Source: RH-AL1 sp964247745
GTDB taxonomy: Bacteria > Pseudomonadota > Alphaproteobacteria > Rhizobiales > Beijerinckiaceae
Reading direction: 5' to 3'
Length of the DNA: 64,000 nucleotides
NCBI GenBank assembly: GCA_964247745.1
Contig: CAXTVT010000002.1
Coordinates: 1-64,000, forward strand
The notes under the pieces are model-generated. The model was not told the DNA's origin, ran no database searches, and was given only the letters and a program-made list of their open reading frames with translations. This document shows, in pieces, positions 36,990 to 46,436 of the stretch (positions are counted from its first letter, which is position 1; each line of letters opens with the position of its first letter). A program made the position numbers and the translations under genes.

Positions 36990-38207
36990 ATGAGCGCACG
37001 CACCAGTCAGCCGTCGTCGGCCTTCGAGCGCAGCGCCGACGAGCAGGCCGTTCTCGCCATCCTGTTCGCGTTGTCTTTCTCGCACCTCGTCAACGACACG
37101 ATCCAGTCGCTGGTGCCGTCGGTCTACCCGATCCTCAAGACGTCCTATCATCTCGATTTCGGCCAGATCGGGCTGATCACGCTCGCCTTTCAGCTCACGG
37201 CATCCTTCCTGCAGCCGGTCGTCGGTTTCGTCACCGACAAGCGCCCGGCCCCATTCTCGCTCGCCGTCGGAATGGCCTTCTCTCTGTGCGGACTGGTGCT
37301 GCTATCGCGCGCGCCCAGCTATTCCATCATCCTGGTCGCCGCCGCGCTCGTGGGCGTCGGATCGTCGATCTTCCATCCCGAGGCCTCGCGCATCGCCCGC
37401 GCCGCGTCCGGCGGCCGCTATGGTTTCGCGCAATCGCTGTTCCAGGTCGGCGGATATTGGGGCGCGGCGTTGGGACCGCTGCTCGCCGCCTTCATCGTGG
37501 TGCCGCACGGCCAGCACGCGATCGGCTGGTTTGCCGGCATCGCGCTCGTCGGCATCGTCACTCTGACGGGCATCGGCGCCTGGTACGCACGCCACCTCGC
37601 TGGACGCCGGGGCATCGCCCGCAAGACGGTCGCGGCGTCGCCGCTGCCGGGCCGGACCGTGGCATTCACCATCGGCATCCTGCTGGTGCTGATCTTCTCC
37701 AAGTTCGTCTACATGGCGAGCTTGTCATCGTACTACACGTTCTACCTCATCCATAAGTTCGGCGTCGGAGTGCAGACCGCGCAGCTGTTTCTGTTCGCCT
37801 TCCTGATGGCGACGGCGGTCGGCACATTCTTCGGCGGCCCGATCGGCGACCGCTATGGCCGCCGGCTGGTGATCTGGGGGTCGATCCTGGGCGTGCTGCC
37901 GCTGACGCTGGCGATGCCGTATCTCAACCTTCCTCTCACCGGCGGCTGCGCCGTGCTGATCGGGCTCGTGCTCTCCTCCGCGTTCCCCGCGATCGTCGTG
38001 TTCGCCCAGGAGCTCATGCCAGGGCGCATCGGCACGGTGACGGGCCTCTTCTTCGGCTTCGCCTTCGGCATGGGCGGCCTCGGCGCCGCCGTTCTCGGCG
38101 AACTCGCCGACGCCACCAGCATCACCACGGTCTACCGCCTCACCGCGTTCCTGCCGGCGATCGGTCTGCTCGCTTGGTTCCTGCCGCGCCTCGAACGGGC
38201 GCGATGA
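36990..38207 (+). CDS. MFS transporter, fosmidomycin-resistance (Fsr) type
   Basis: A 405-residue major facilitator with 12 membrane segments. Fsr-type features are SFSHLVNDTIQSLVPSVYPI near the start, HLDFGQIGLITLAFQLTASF, GVGSSIFHPEASRIARAAS and SLFQVGGYWGAALGPLL. E. coli Fsr exports fosmidomycin; the natural substrate of most homologues is unknown. The stop overlaps the start of the SelW/SelT-like gene as ATGA, so the two are translationally coupled. Confidence 0.88.
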   Translation: MSARTSQPSSAFERSADEQAVLAILFALSFSHLVNDTIQSLVPSVYPILKTSYHLDFGQIGLITLAFQLTASFLQPVVGFVTDKRPAPFSLAVGMAFSLCGLVLLSRAPSYSIILVAAALVGVGSSIFHPEASRIARAASGGRYGFAQSLFQVGGYWGAALGPLLAAFIVVPHGQHAIGWFAGIALVGIVTLTGIGAWYARHLAGRRGIARKTVAASPLPGRTVAFTIGILLVLIFSKFVYMASLSSYYTFYLIHKFGVGVQTAQLFLFAFLMATAVGTFFGGPIGDRYGRRLVIWGSILGVLPLTLAMPYLNLPLTGGCAVLIGLVLSSAFPAIVVFAQELMPGRIGTVTGLFFGFAFGMGGLGAAVLGELADATSITTVYRLTAFLPAIGLLAWFLPRLERAR

Positions 38208-38569
38208 GCGAGACGCCGAAGCCGCGCGTCGCGATCACCTATTGCACGCAGTGCCACTGGCTGCTGCGCGCCGCCTGGATGGCGCAGGAGCTGCTCCAGA
38301 CCTTCGGCACCAGCCTCGGAGAGGTCGCGCTGGTGCCCTCGACCGGCGGCGCCTTCGCCATCACGCTCGACGGCGCTCCGATCTGGGAGCGCAAAGCCGA
38401 CGGCGGTTTCCCCGACGTGAAGGTGCTGAAGCAGCGCCTGCGCGACGTGCTCGATCCCGGGCGGGATCTGGGGCACCTGGATCGTGACCTGCGGAAATTG
38501 GCGGTCGATCGCAACGCGGTTCTCGAGCCGATCGTCGACGGCGGTGCGAACGAGGTTCTGCTTCCGTAG
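38204..38569 (+). CDS. SelW/SelT/Rdx-like thioredoxin-fold protein, Cys form
   Basis: A 121-residue protein whose core ITYCTQCHWLLRAAWMAQEL matches the SelT/SelW/SelH (Rdx) family. In selenoprotein versions the second active-site position is selenocysteine (CxxU, TGA); here it is TGC, giving CTQC. Further marks are STGGAFAITLDGAPIWERK and GGFPDVKVLKQRLRD. Relatives end near LGHLDR; this one runs about 25 residues longer, perhaps after stop loss. The family has a redox role of uncertain target. The start overlaps the MFS gene by four bases. Confidence 0.85.
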   Translation: MSETPKPRVAITYCTQCHWLLRAAWMAQELLQTFGTSLGEVALVPSTGGAFAITLDGAPIWERKADGGFPDVKVLKQRLRDVLDPGRDLGHLDRDLRKLAVDRNAVLEPIVDGGANEVLLP

Positions 38570-38648
38570 CACCGGAACGAGCGGCGGTTCGTAGCAGCGA
38601 CGTTCCTTCATGGGGCAGTCGCCGAGCCGGCTGGATCGGAAGCGCAGC

Positions 38649-40052
38649 TCAGGCTCGGTGGCGCAACTCCAGCCGAAGGCCGTCGCGCGGGCGCAGCGTG
38701 ATGCGCTGCAGCGGTTCGACCTTCTGGCCGGGCACGGGCAGCAGCTCGAAACGCTTCATCAGCGTGGCGAGGATGATCACCGCCTCCTGGATGGCGAACG
38801 TGCCGGCAATGCAGACGCGCGGACCGACGCCGAAAGGCAGGTAGGCGAAGCGGTCGATCTTGTCGCGTTCGCCCGGCAGGAATCGCGTGGGATCGAAGCT
38901 GTCGGGGTTGCGCCAGATCAGCTTGTGGCGGTGCAGCACGTAAGGCGCGATGACGATCAGCGAGCCCTTGCGGATGCGACGGCCGCAGAGGTCGTCCGGT
39001 CCGAGAGCCTCGCGGCTGAGGCTCGCCACCGGCGGATAGAGCCGCATCGCCTCCTCGATCACGGCGCGGGTCTCGGGCAGGCGGTCGAGCGCCGACTCGA
39101 TCGGGCCGTCGAGACCACGGTCGGCTTCCGCGCAGAGCCGCAGCCGCCATTCGCTGGAGAGCGACAGCAGGAAGAGGGACCAGGTCAGCGTGTTGGCGGT
39201 GGTCTCGTGACCGGCGCCGATGAAGGTGACGACGTTGGCGCGCACCTCTTCGTCGCTGAGTCCGCTGCCGGTGACGGGATCGGACGCCTTGAGCAGCAGC
39301 GTCAGCAGATCCTCCGGCGCCGCGCCGCCGGCCTCGATCAGCGCCTTGCGCTTGTCGACGATGGCGGTGACCGCGCGCTCGAAAAAGGCGATCGGCGCCT
39401 TCGAGCGCATCTGCGACATGCGCGGCACCCATTCCGGGAAATCGAGCAGGTCGGCGGGGTCGAGCGTGCCGACGGCCGCGAAGAACCGGCTCATGGCGCT
39501 CAGGAATTCCTCCGGATCGTGTTCGAGCCCGGTCGAGAAGATCGTGTCGCCGAGCACGTCCAGCGTGACCCGGTGCATGTCGCGCTGCACATCCACGGTA
39601 CGTCCGCCGCGGACGTGGCTCCAGCGCCGCGCCAGCGCGTCGGCATTGCGCGCCATCGCGGCGGCGAAGCCGTGCGTGATGCGCGGCGTGAAGATCGGTG
39701 CCAACGCCCGACGCTGCGCCCGCCACACCTCGCCTTCGCTCGTCAGCAGGCCGTCGTGCAGGCCGGGAGAGAGCACGCGCTTCTGCAGCGCGTCCTTGCG
39801 ATAATTGGCGGAATTGTCGACCAGAACGCGACGGATGGAGGGCGGATGGCTGACCACGGCACCGATGCCGAGCAGGCCGCGCCCCGTCAGGATCGGCCGC
39901 TCGAAATGCGCCTTGGTCCAGGTCTCGATCGGGTTGCGTCGCAGCGTTCGCAGGAAGGCGATAGGCCGAAGCTGCCCCTCGCGCGGCACCGGCGCCGGCG
40001 GAGTCAGTCGCACGGGCGTACGCAACGCGGTGTGATCGAAGGCCTGTGTCAT
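38649..40052 (-). CDS. Cytochrome P450
   Basis: A 467-residue soluble P450. The I-helix oxygen-binding motif is FIGAGHETTANTL, the ExxR pair lies in VIEEAMRLYPP, the aromatic/PERF-type region is NPDSFDPTRFLPGER, and the haem-binding loop FGVGPRVCIAG supplies the cysteine ligand. No membrane anchor is visible, so it should be cytoplasmic, using ferredoxin or another donor not found nearby. The I-helix Glu-Thr-Thr and C-terminal pattern fit fatty-acid or terpenoid oxidising groups, but the substrate is unknown. The ATG at 40052 gives MTQAFDHTALRTPVR. Confidence 0.94.
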   Translation of the reverse strand: MTQAFDHTALRTPVRLTPPAPVPREGQLRPIAFLRTLRRNPIETWTKAHFERPILTGRGLLGIGAVVSHPPSIRRVLVDNSANYRKDALQKRVLSPGLHDGLLTSEGEVWRAQRRALAPIFTPRITHGFAAAMARNADALARRWSHVRGGRTVDVQRDMHRVTLDVLGDTIFSTGLEHDPEEFLSAMSRFFAAVGTLDPADLLDFPEWVPRMSQMRSKAPIAFFERAVTAIVDKRKALIEAGGAAPEDLLTLLLKASDPVTGSGLSDEEVRANVVTFIGAGHETTANTLTWSLFLLSLSSEWRLRLCAEADRGLDGPIESALDRLPETRAVIEEAMRLYPPVASLSREALGPDDLCGRRIRKGSLIVIAPYVLHRHKLIWRNPDSFDPTRFLPGERDKIDRFAYLPFGVGPRVCIAGTFAIQEAVIILATLMKRFELLPVPGQKVEPLQRITLRPRDGLRLELRHRA

Positions 40053-40210
40053 GTCTCTCCCTATACGCGTCGCGATATCGATTGGCGCGGGGCAAAGCAT
40101 CGCGGCGGTCGCCACGCGCACCGGGGGTGGCCGATCCTCCGTAGGGCCGCAGCCGACTTGTTTTGGCCACAGCGCGATTTCACTCAGGGGCCATGTCAGG
40201 GAGGATCACG

Positions 40211-40852
40211 ATGCGCCACCGCTCTCTCGTCGCGCGCACGCTGGCTGGCGTCGCGCTCGTCGCCGCATCGGCCGCCGGCGCCAAGACGATCAAGATGCCC
40301 GAGGCCGCGCCTCAGGTGACGTTCGATGTCCCCGACGACTGGACCGTCACGCCGACGCCGCTCGGCCTGGACCTCGCGCCGCCGGACAAGTCTGCGCTCA
40401 TCGTGTCCGGCTTCATCAAGCGCGATCGCGCGGCGCTGACCAAATGGCAGAAGGAAGCCACGCAGCGAATGAAGGATTTCGGCGTCGCCTTCGATCCGAA
40501 GGCCAAGAAGCCCATCGGCGGCCATGTCGCCGCTCCGGCGACCCTGTTCTCGGGCACCCCATCGCTCGCGACACCGGAGCAAGGACCACAGGCGCCGACC
40601 GCCTTCGAGGACAAGGACAAGGCCGGGTCGCCGCTCGAGGATCTGACGGGGCGTCCACCACCCAAGGGCGCCAAGATCCCGGTCAATGGCCTGATCATCT
40701 ACGGGGCCAGCTATCTCGACACGCCGGTCGATGCCGAATTGCTGAACTACGCCCTGTCGCCCAAGGAGCTGTTCCTGATGCAGCAGGAGAGCGGCAAGAG
40801 CGACGAGCGGATCGGTGCGATCGTCGACACGGTGCGGCGGGTCGAGAGATAG
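40211..40852 (+). CDS. Hypothetical exported protein
   Basis: A 213-residue protein with a signal peptide (RSLVARTLAGVALVAASAAG). The mature part has a short strand-rich domain, PQVTFDVPDDWTVTPTPLG with NGLIIYGASYLDTPVDAELL at the other end, and many Lys/Pro residues between. No family is recognised. AGGGAGG stands eight bases before the ATG. It converges on the DUF1501 gene, with stops six bases apart. Confidence 0.7.
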   Translation: MRHRSLVARTLAGVALVAASAAGAKTIKMPEAAPQVTFDVPDDWTVTPTPLGLDLAPPDKSALIVSGFIKRDRAALTKWQKEATQRMKDFGVAFDPKAKKPIGGHVAAPATLFSGTPSLATPEQGPQAPTAFEDKDKAGSPLEDLTGRPPPKGAKIPVNGLIIYGASYLDTPVDAELLNYALSPKELFLMQQESGKSDERIGAIVDTVRRVER

Positions 40853-40858
40853 CGCGCC

Positions 40859-42091
40859 TTACGCGACGAGGTCGCGCATCGGCGGCATGCCCATCGTGCC
40901 GGGAAAGACCATCGTGCCGAGAGCCGTCGCCGATAGCCCGAGCTGGTCGGCCAGCACGCCCTTCAGTACCGCGCGGAGATCCGTCGTCGGGGCCAGGTCG
41001 CGCCCTTCGTAGAGCTGCCCCGGCTTGAGGCCGGGCCATTTGGCGATGACCTTGCCTCCGTTGAGCCCGCCACCAGCGAGGAAGGCCACGGTGCCGGTGC
41101 CGTGGTCGGTGCCGTCGGTGCCGTTGACGCGCGCGGTGCGCCCGAATTCCGTGATCGCGACCACGATCGTATCGCGCCAGGCGTCGCCGAGGCCGCTCTC
41201 GAAGGCGGCGAAGGCGCCGTCGAGGCCGCCGAGCAGGTTCATCAGGCGACCGGTCGCGCCGCCCTCGCCGGCATGCGTGTCCCAGCCGTCGAAGACGAGC
41301 GCCGCGACCCGCGGGCCGTCGTTCGCCGCCAGCAGCCGCGCCGCGCCGACCGCCGCCTCGCGCATGCCGGCCGGGCCGCCCTGGGCGGTTCTCGGTTTGC
41401 CGTCCGCTCCCGTCGTGCCGCCACGCGCCAGCCTGTCGGCGTCGAGGCCCTGGCGCATGGCGTGCGCGAGCATCGGGTCGGTGGCGGCGTAGAGATCGAG
41501 CACGCGACGGGCGAGGTCGTCGCCAGCCTGCGGCAGCGCCTCGGGCGCCCAGCCGAGCACCGGCGCGGCACCGCGCAGCACGATCGGCGTCGCCGGGCCT
41601 ACGGCGAGACCGCCTGCCGTGGCGATCCGCTCGCCACGCGGCACCGCGGCGATGGCGCGATTGAGCCAGCCGGACTGCGTGAAGCCGGGGCCTGGCATAC
41701 CGCTCTCCAGCACGTCCTGACCGTCGAAGTGCGAACGTTCCCGGTAGTTCGTCGCCGTGGCGTGGACCACGCTCGCGTGCCGGTCGTGGAACATCCGGGC
41801 GAAATTCGGCATGCCCGGGTTCAGCGCGAAGAAGCCGTCGAGCGGCAGGCCCGCGTGGGGGCCGTCGAGCCGCATGGCGAGATCGCCGTGCAACCCGGCG
41901 TAGTCGGGGTCGCCCACCGGGCCGACGGCGGCGAGCCCGTCGAGCGCGCCGTGCAGCACGATCACCACGAGGCGCGGATCGCGAGCGCCGGCGGCCGAGG
42001 CGATGCGCGGGATGAAGGCCGAGCCGAACAGGGCGCCGCCGGTGGCGAGCAGCGCGCGGCGCGAGGGATGGGGGAACTCGGGGGTGAACAT
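40859..42091 (-). CDS. DUF1501 domain-containing protein
   Basis: A 410-residue exported protein of the DUF1501 family, which resembles alkaline-phosphatase-superfamily hydrolases. The twin-arginine-like start SRRALLATGGALFGSAF indicates export. Family segments are RLVVIVLHGALDGLAAVGP, ATNYRERSHFDGQDVLESG, VFDGWDTHAGE and TEFGRTARVNGTDGTDHG. It is paired with the DUF1800 gene eight bases upstream, the usual genomic neighbour. Function unknown. Confidence 0.92.
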   Translation of the reverse strand: MFTPEFPHPSRRALLATGGALFGSAFIPRIASAAGARDPRLVVIVLHGALDGLAAVGPVGDPDYAGLHGDLAMRLDGPHAGLPLDGFFALNPGMPNFARMFHDRHASVVHATATNYRERSHFDGQDVLESGMPGPGFTQSGWLNRAIAAVPRGERIATAGGLAVGPATPIVLRGAAPVLGWAPEALPQAGDDLARRVLDLYAATDPMLAHAMRQGLDADRLARGGTTGADGKPRTAQGGPAGMREAAVGAARLLAANDGPRVAALVFDGWDTHAGEGGATGRLMNLLGGLDGAFAAFESGLGDAWRDTIVVAITEFGRTARVNGTDGTDHGTGTVAFLAGGGLNGGKVIAKWPGLKPGQLYEGRDLAPTTDLRAVLKGVLADQLGLSATALGTMVFPGTMGMPPMRDLVA

Positions 42092-42099
42092 GACGGCGA

Positions 42100-43614
42100 T
42101 CAGCTCCGCTGCATCTCGGGGGACATGAGCAGCAGGGCGAGGCCCTGCTGGCGACTCTCGGCGCGGGCGATCGCGTCGCGGGTCTCGGGCGCCGGCCGGC
42201 CGCCGCAGAGCGCCTCGAGCAGGTCGCTCGGGTTGGGCGGATCCCTGAGGCGCTGACCGACGAGCGCGGCGTAGTCGAGCCTGAGCTTCATGTTCTCGGG
42301 CGCGGCCCAGGCGGCGGCGTCGGTGGGAAAGCCGTTGGGGCCCGGTGGCTGCCACAACGCCATGCCCATCTCGCGGAGCGGACCGAGCACGGCACCGGGA
42401 TCGTCCGGCAGGCGCTGCAGCAGGCGATGCGTGCCGATGACGAACTCGTAGGGGTCGCGCATGCGCCGGGGCGCCAGCTCCCAGCTTTCGGGCGCCTCGA
42501 TCAGCGCCAGCGCCATCCGGCGCAGGTCGCCGTCGGTGTCGTGGAAGGTTTTGGCGAGCCGCGCGACCAGCGCCGGCGGCGGATCATCGGCGACGAAGGC
42601 GCGGGCGAGCTTGCCGGCGATATGCTGCGCCGTCGCCGGATGGCGCGCCAAATCCAGCAGCGCGGAGGCGCCCTGCGCCGGCCCTTCCTGAGCATAGGTC
42701 CGGCCCAGGAGCTCGATCGGGCCAGGCTCGTGCGCGTTTTCGTTGAAGGCGAACGTGCCCGGCTCGCCGAGCATGCCGGGCGGCCCGACGATGGTCCAGC
42801 CCGTCAGGATGCGCGCGAGATTGGTGACGTCGGCCTGACCATAGCCGCTGCCGACGCCCATCGTGTGCAGCTCCATGATCTCGCGGCCGAGATTCTCGTT
42901 GAGGCCGCGGTGCGACCGCTCGCCGGCCCGCGAGTTCGGGCCGACAGAATGGGCGTTGTCCAGAAAGTGCAGCATCGCCGGGTGGCTCTCCACGGCCAGC
43001 AGCATGTCCGAAAACCGGCCGAGCACGTGCGGACGGATCGCCTCGCGCTCGAACGAGCCGGCGGAGACGCGGGCGATGCCGCCCTTGGCCACGCTGATGC
43101 AAAAATGGTTGGACCAGAAGGCGACGAGCCGCTCGGCGAAGCCGGCGCGGGCCTCGAGCGCGCGGTGGATGCGCGCCAGCGCCTCGCCGCGGAAGATCGT
43201 CTGCTCCGCGTTCTGCGCCTTGACCTCTTTGCCGACATTCGTCTCGCCGGCCGGCTGGGTTGCTCTGGCCGGTAGGCCCACGCTCGCCTGCCGCATGGCG
43301 TCCGCGACGCGTCCCGGTGTGTTCGCGAAGAGCGCCGCGTCGGGCGCCGGCGTCTGCGCCGCGGCCATCGCCTGCGCGGCGGCGAGCTTCTCCTTCTGCT
43401 CCTTGCGCCGGGCGCGGTCGCCGAAGAATTGCTGGATCGCGACCTTGGTGACGGGCAGTTCGGCGCCCGAGAGGAGCGCGATGCCGGGCTGCATTAGCTC
43501 GGCCCTGAGAAAGCCGCGGGGGTCGCCGGCGGCGATCGCGGCGTCGCCGTCGCCGCGCGGACCGTAGCCGAACCGCGTCAGCGCCACGACGCCGAGGCTC
43601 GCCTGGTAGGCCAT
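42100..43614 (-). CDS. DUF1800 domain-containing protein
   Basis: A 504-residue protein of the DUF1800 family, always found next to DUF1501. Diagnostic parts are LTRFGYGPRGDGDAAIA, FWSNHFCISVAKGG, MLHFLDNAHSVGPNSRAGER, GLNENLGREIMELHTMGVGS and GYGQADVTNLARILTGWTI. No signal peptide is obvious. The role is unknown. The ATG at 43614 is chosen because the family starts with this segment, though the frame remains open to 43851. Confidence 0.92.
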   Translation of the reverse strand: MAYQASLGVVALTRFGYGPRGDGDAAIAAGDPRGFLRAELMQPGIALLSGAELPVTKVAIQQFFGDRARRKEQKEKLAAAQAMAAAQTPAPDAALFANTPGRVADAMRQASVGLPARATQPAGETNVGKEVKAQNAEQTIFRGEALARIHRALEARAGFAERLVAFWSNHFCISVAKGGIARVSAGSFEREAIRPHVLGRFSDMLLAVESHPAMLHFLDNAHSVGPNSRAGERSHRGLNENLGREIMELHTMGVGSGYGQADVTNLARILTGWTIVGPPGMLGEPGTFAFNENAHEPGPIELLGRTYAQEGPAQGASALLDLARHPATAQHIAGKLARAFVADDPPPALVARLAKTFHDTDGDLRRMALALIEAPESWELAPRRMRDPYEFVIGTHRLLQRLPDDPGAVLGPLREMGMALWQPPGPNGFPTDAAAWAAPENMKLRLDYAALVGQRLRDPPNPSDLLEALCGGRPAPETRDAIARAESRQQGLALLLMSPEMQRS

Positions 43615-43789
43615 TGCCGTTCCTGCTCGGTTGATGACGGCGCGTGACGTTGCGCCTTCTGCCAGCGTAAACGCGAATGAAGCTCCGGACCTACGGTGCC
43701 TCCGAAAGCCCGAAGGATCCATGAACGGACGACTTGCCATCGCTTCGCGATCCGCGCCAATTGGTGCGGGCGGACGCGCGGGAGCATGG

Positions 43790-44431
43790 ATGGTTCGGGC
43801 GAGAGCCGAGGCGGCCGAGGACGCACGCGACCGCGAGTTGGCGGCTCTCATGGCCGCGGCACAGGACGGTGATCGAGCGGCCTACGCGAGGTTGCTGCGC
43901 GATTGCGAGCCGGTGATCCGTCGCGCCGGTCGCCGCGCCGGGATCGCCGACGACCGGCTCGAGGACGTGGTGCAGGACACGCTTTTGACGCTGCATAACG
44001 CGCGCCAGACCTACGACCCGTCGCGCTCCTTCACCGCCTGGTTGTCGGTGATCGCCCAGCGCCGCGCCGTCGACGTGCTGCGCCGCACCGGCCGTACCGG
44101 GCGACGCGAGGTCCACGCCCCCGTCGCCTACGACACCGAGCCCGACGATGCCGCCGACGGTGCCCGCTTGCTCGAGACGGCGGGCGACGTCCGCGAGTTG
44201 CGCGATGCCATCGCCGCACTGTCGCCGGTGCAGCGCGAGGCGGTGGAGCGGCTGGCATTGCGCGAACAGACGCTCGCCGAGGCCGCGACCGAAACCGGGC
44301 GGACCGCGGGCGCTCTGAAGGTGAACCTGCACCGCGCCATCAAGGTGCTGCGCGAGCGGCTGGTGCCGGGACGCGCAAAGGTCGGGAGCGCCGCGGGGCC
44401 CGATCTCTCGGGGAAGGATCGTCATGTCTGA
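43790..44431 (+). CDS. ECF-type RNA polymerase sigma factor
   Basis: A 213-residue sigma-70 family factor of the ECF type. Region 2 is visible as MAAAQDGDRAAYARLLRDC with LEDVVQDTLLTLHNARQTY, and region 4 as LSPVQREAVERLALREQTLA followed by TAGALKVNLHRAIKVLRERL. The ATG at 43790 has GGAG five bases before it. The next gene overlaps by eight bases and encodes a NrsF-type membrane protein, the usual partner that holds such sigmas inactive. Confidence 0.92.
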   Translation: MVRARAEAAEDARDRELAALMAAAQDGDRAAYARLLRDCEPVIRRAGRRAGIADDRLEDVVQDTLLTLHNARQTYDPSRSFTAWLSVIAQRRAVDVLRRTGRTGRREVHAPVAYDTEPDDAADGARLLETAGDVRELRDAIAALSPVQREAVERLALREQTLAEAATETGRTAGALKVNLHRAIKVLRERLVPGRAKVGSAAGPDLSGKDRHV

Positions 44432-45083
44432 CAGCCTCCGCGACAGCCTCGTCGCCAGGCTCACGCCGGTGCGCCGCGTCGGCTCGCCTTGGAAGCAGGC
44501 GTTGATCTGGCTCGCTTTCGTCGCCGCCGCGGCGATCGTGCTCGCCGCGTTCGCCGACCTTCCGCTCGTCGTGCACCACCTGATGCTCGTGCCCGACATG
44601 TGGATGGCGGAGCTCGGCGCCGTGCTGACGGCGGCTCTCGCCGCGCTGGCCACCTTCCAGCTCTGCCGGCCCGACCGCTCGCCGCTGTGGGCGGCGCTAC
44701 CGTTGCCGGCGCTGGCGCTGTGGATCGGCGCCAGCTGCGTCGGCACCGCCCGCATCGGGCCGATCCCCGCCATCACCCAAGCCGTGATGATGGATTCGAT
44801 GCACTATCTCGGCTGGATTCTCGGCTTTTCCGCGCCGCTGACGGTGGCGATCTTCTGGTTGCTGCGGCGCGGATATTCCCTGTTCCCGACCTTGGCCGGA
44901 GCCACCGCCGGCCTTGCCGTCTCGGCGGCGGCGGCAGCGCTGATGGTGCTGTTCCACCCCTTCGAGGCGTCCCTCATCGACCTGCTCGTCCATGCCGCCG
45001 CGGTTCTGCTCGTCGTGCTGATCAATCGCGCGCTCGGCGGTCGGCTGTTCGGTCCGCGGCGGATACGTGCCGTTTCGCGCTAG
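44424..45083 (+). CDS. NrsF (DUF1109) family anti-sigma membrane protein
   Basis: A 219-residue protein with six membrane segments, starting with KQALIWLAFVAAAAIVLAAF and ending AAAVLLVVLINRALGGRLFG. It fits the NrsF/DUF1109 family: Caulobacter NrsF restrains sigma-F in the membrane and responds to redox or metal stress. The conserved cysteines of NrsF probably correspond to C in FQLCRPD and ASCVGTARIGPI. It overlaps the ECF sigma gene by eight bases, so both are translated together. Confidence 0.88.
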   Translation: MSDSLRDSLVARLTPVRRVGSPWKQALIWLAFVAAAAIVLAAFADLPLVVHHLMLVPDMWMAELGAVLTAALAALATFQLCRPDRSPLWAALPLPALALWIGASCVGTARIGPIPAITQAVMMDSMHYLGWILGFSAPLTVAIFWLLRRGYSLFPTLAGATAGLAVSAAAAALMVLFHPFEASLIDLLVHAAAVLLVVLINRALGGRLFGPRRIRAVSR

Positions 45084-45105
45084 GGCGGCTTGAGGCCACC
45101 CTGTC

Positions 45106-46344
45106 TCAGAGCAACCCTTCGTAGGGCAGGAAGGCGACGATGTCGCCGGGGTGCACCCGCGTGACGGTTTCGTCGAGTTCGGCGAGGCCGTGGGTCTCGG
45201 TCAGCGTCGTCAGGATGGCCGCGCCTTCGACACCGTGTTTTCGCGCGCGAAAGGCGCCGGACTCGTCGCGACGGAGCGTCACGCGGATGTATTCGCGCAG
45301 CCCTGCGCGCTTGCAGTGCTCGAAGTCCGCGACGACGGAGAATTCCTGCTGGACATAGGTTTCGCCCGTCAGTCGCGCCAGCATCGGGCGCAGCACGCGC
45401 ACGAAGGTGACGAACGCCGCCACCGGGTTGCCGGGTAGCCCGACGAACGGCACGGCGCCGACGTGGCCGAAGGCGAGCGGGCGCCCCGGCTTGATGGCGA
45501 GCCGCCACAGCATCAGCGCGCCGCGCGTCTCCACCGCATCCCGGACGTGATCTTCCTCGCCGACGGACACGCCGCCGCTGGTCAGGATCAGGTCGTGACA
45601 GGGTTCGGCGGCGGCCAGTGCCGCGGCGATGGCCGCGCGGTCGTCCGGAAGAATGCCGAGATCTGTGACGTCGGCTCCGGCGCGCGTGAGCAGGGCCGCC
45701 AGCATGATGCGGTTGGAATCGAAGCGCTGCGCGGTGCCCGGGATGCCGCCGAGGTCCACGATCTCGTCGCCGGTCGAGAACAACGCGACGCGCGGCCGGC
45801 GCGCTACCGTCACGGCTTCGATCCCGAGGGCGGCGGCAAGCGCGAGGTCCTGCGGCCGCACGCGACGCCCCGCGGGTAGAGCCACCGCGCCGCGCGCGAT
45901 GTCCTCCCCGCGTCGGCGTAGGTTGGCGCCGCGCCATAGCCCCGCGCCAAACACCGCGCGATCGCCCGAGACGGCGACATCCTCCTGCATGAAGATCGTG
46001 TCTGCGCCCGGCGGCAGCTTCGCCCCCGTGAAGATGCGCGTCGTCGTGCCAGGCACCAAAGGCCCGTCGTCCGGGGCACCGGCGGCGATGCGCCCGACCA
46101 CCGGTAGCGTACGCGTCTCGTCCAGGTCGGCCAGCGTCACGGCGTAGCCATCGACCGCGGAATTGTCGAAGGACGGCAGGTCGCGCGGCGACACAAGCGG
46201 TTCCGCCAGCACGCGGCCATCCGCCCGCGCCAGCGGCAAGGTCTCGGTCCTGCCGACCGGCACGACCAGCGCCGCGATACGGGCGGACGCCTGTGCCAAG
46301 GTCAGGACCTCGGCCGCCGCGTCGGGATGGGTAAGCTGCGCCAC
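45106..46344 (-). CDS. moeA: Molybdopterin molybdenumtransferase MoeA
   Basis: A 412-residue enzyme that inserts molybdate into adenylylated molybdopterin. Core motifs are LPSFDNSAVDGYAVTLADL, GAKLPPGADTIFMQEDV, PRVALFSTGDEIVDLGG, DLILTSGGVSVGEEDHVRDA and PFVGLPGNPVAAFVTFVRV. The start is uncertain: GTG at 46344 gives a normal-length protein, while an ATG at 46407 would run into the divergent flhA leader. The C-terminal domain IV is complete. It serves the molybdoenzymes of the cell together with mobB. Confidence 0.93.
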   Translation of the reverse strand: MAQLTHPDAAAEVLTLAQASARIAALVVPVGRTETLPLARADGRVLAEPLVSPRDLPSFDNSAVDGYAVTLADLDETRTLPVVGRIAAGAPDDGPLVPGTTTRIFTGAKLPPGADTIFMQEDVAVSGDRAVFGAGLWRGANLRRRGEDIARGAVALPAGRRVRPQDLALAAALGIEAVTVARRPRVALFSTGDEIVDLGGIPGTAQRFDSNRIMLAALLTRAGADVTDLGILPDDRAAIAAALAAAEPCHDLILTSGGVSVGEEDHVRDAVETRGALMLWRLAIKPGRPLAFGHVGAVPFVGLPGNPVAAFVTFVRVLRPMLARLTGETYVQQEFSVVADFEHCKRAGLREYIRVTLRRDESGAFRARKHGVEGAAILTTLTETHGLAELDETVTRVHPGDIVAFLPYEGLL

Positions 46345-46436
46345 GCGCGTTGGTAGAGCAGGCGCGCGGCGCGAAGCAACCACCCCCGCGCAAGCTTCAC
46401 CCCTCATCCTGCCGGCACGGCGGTGGGACGGGTGGC

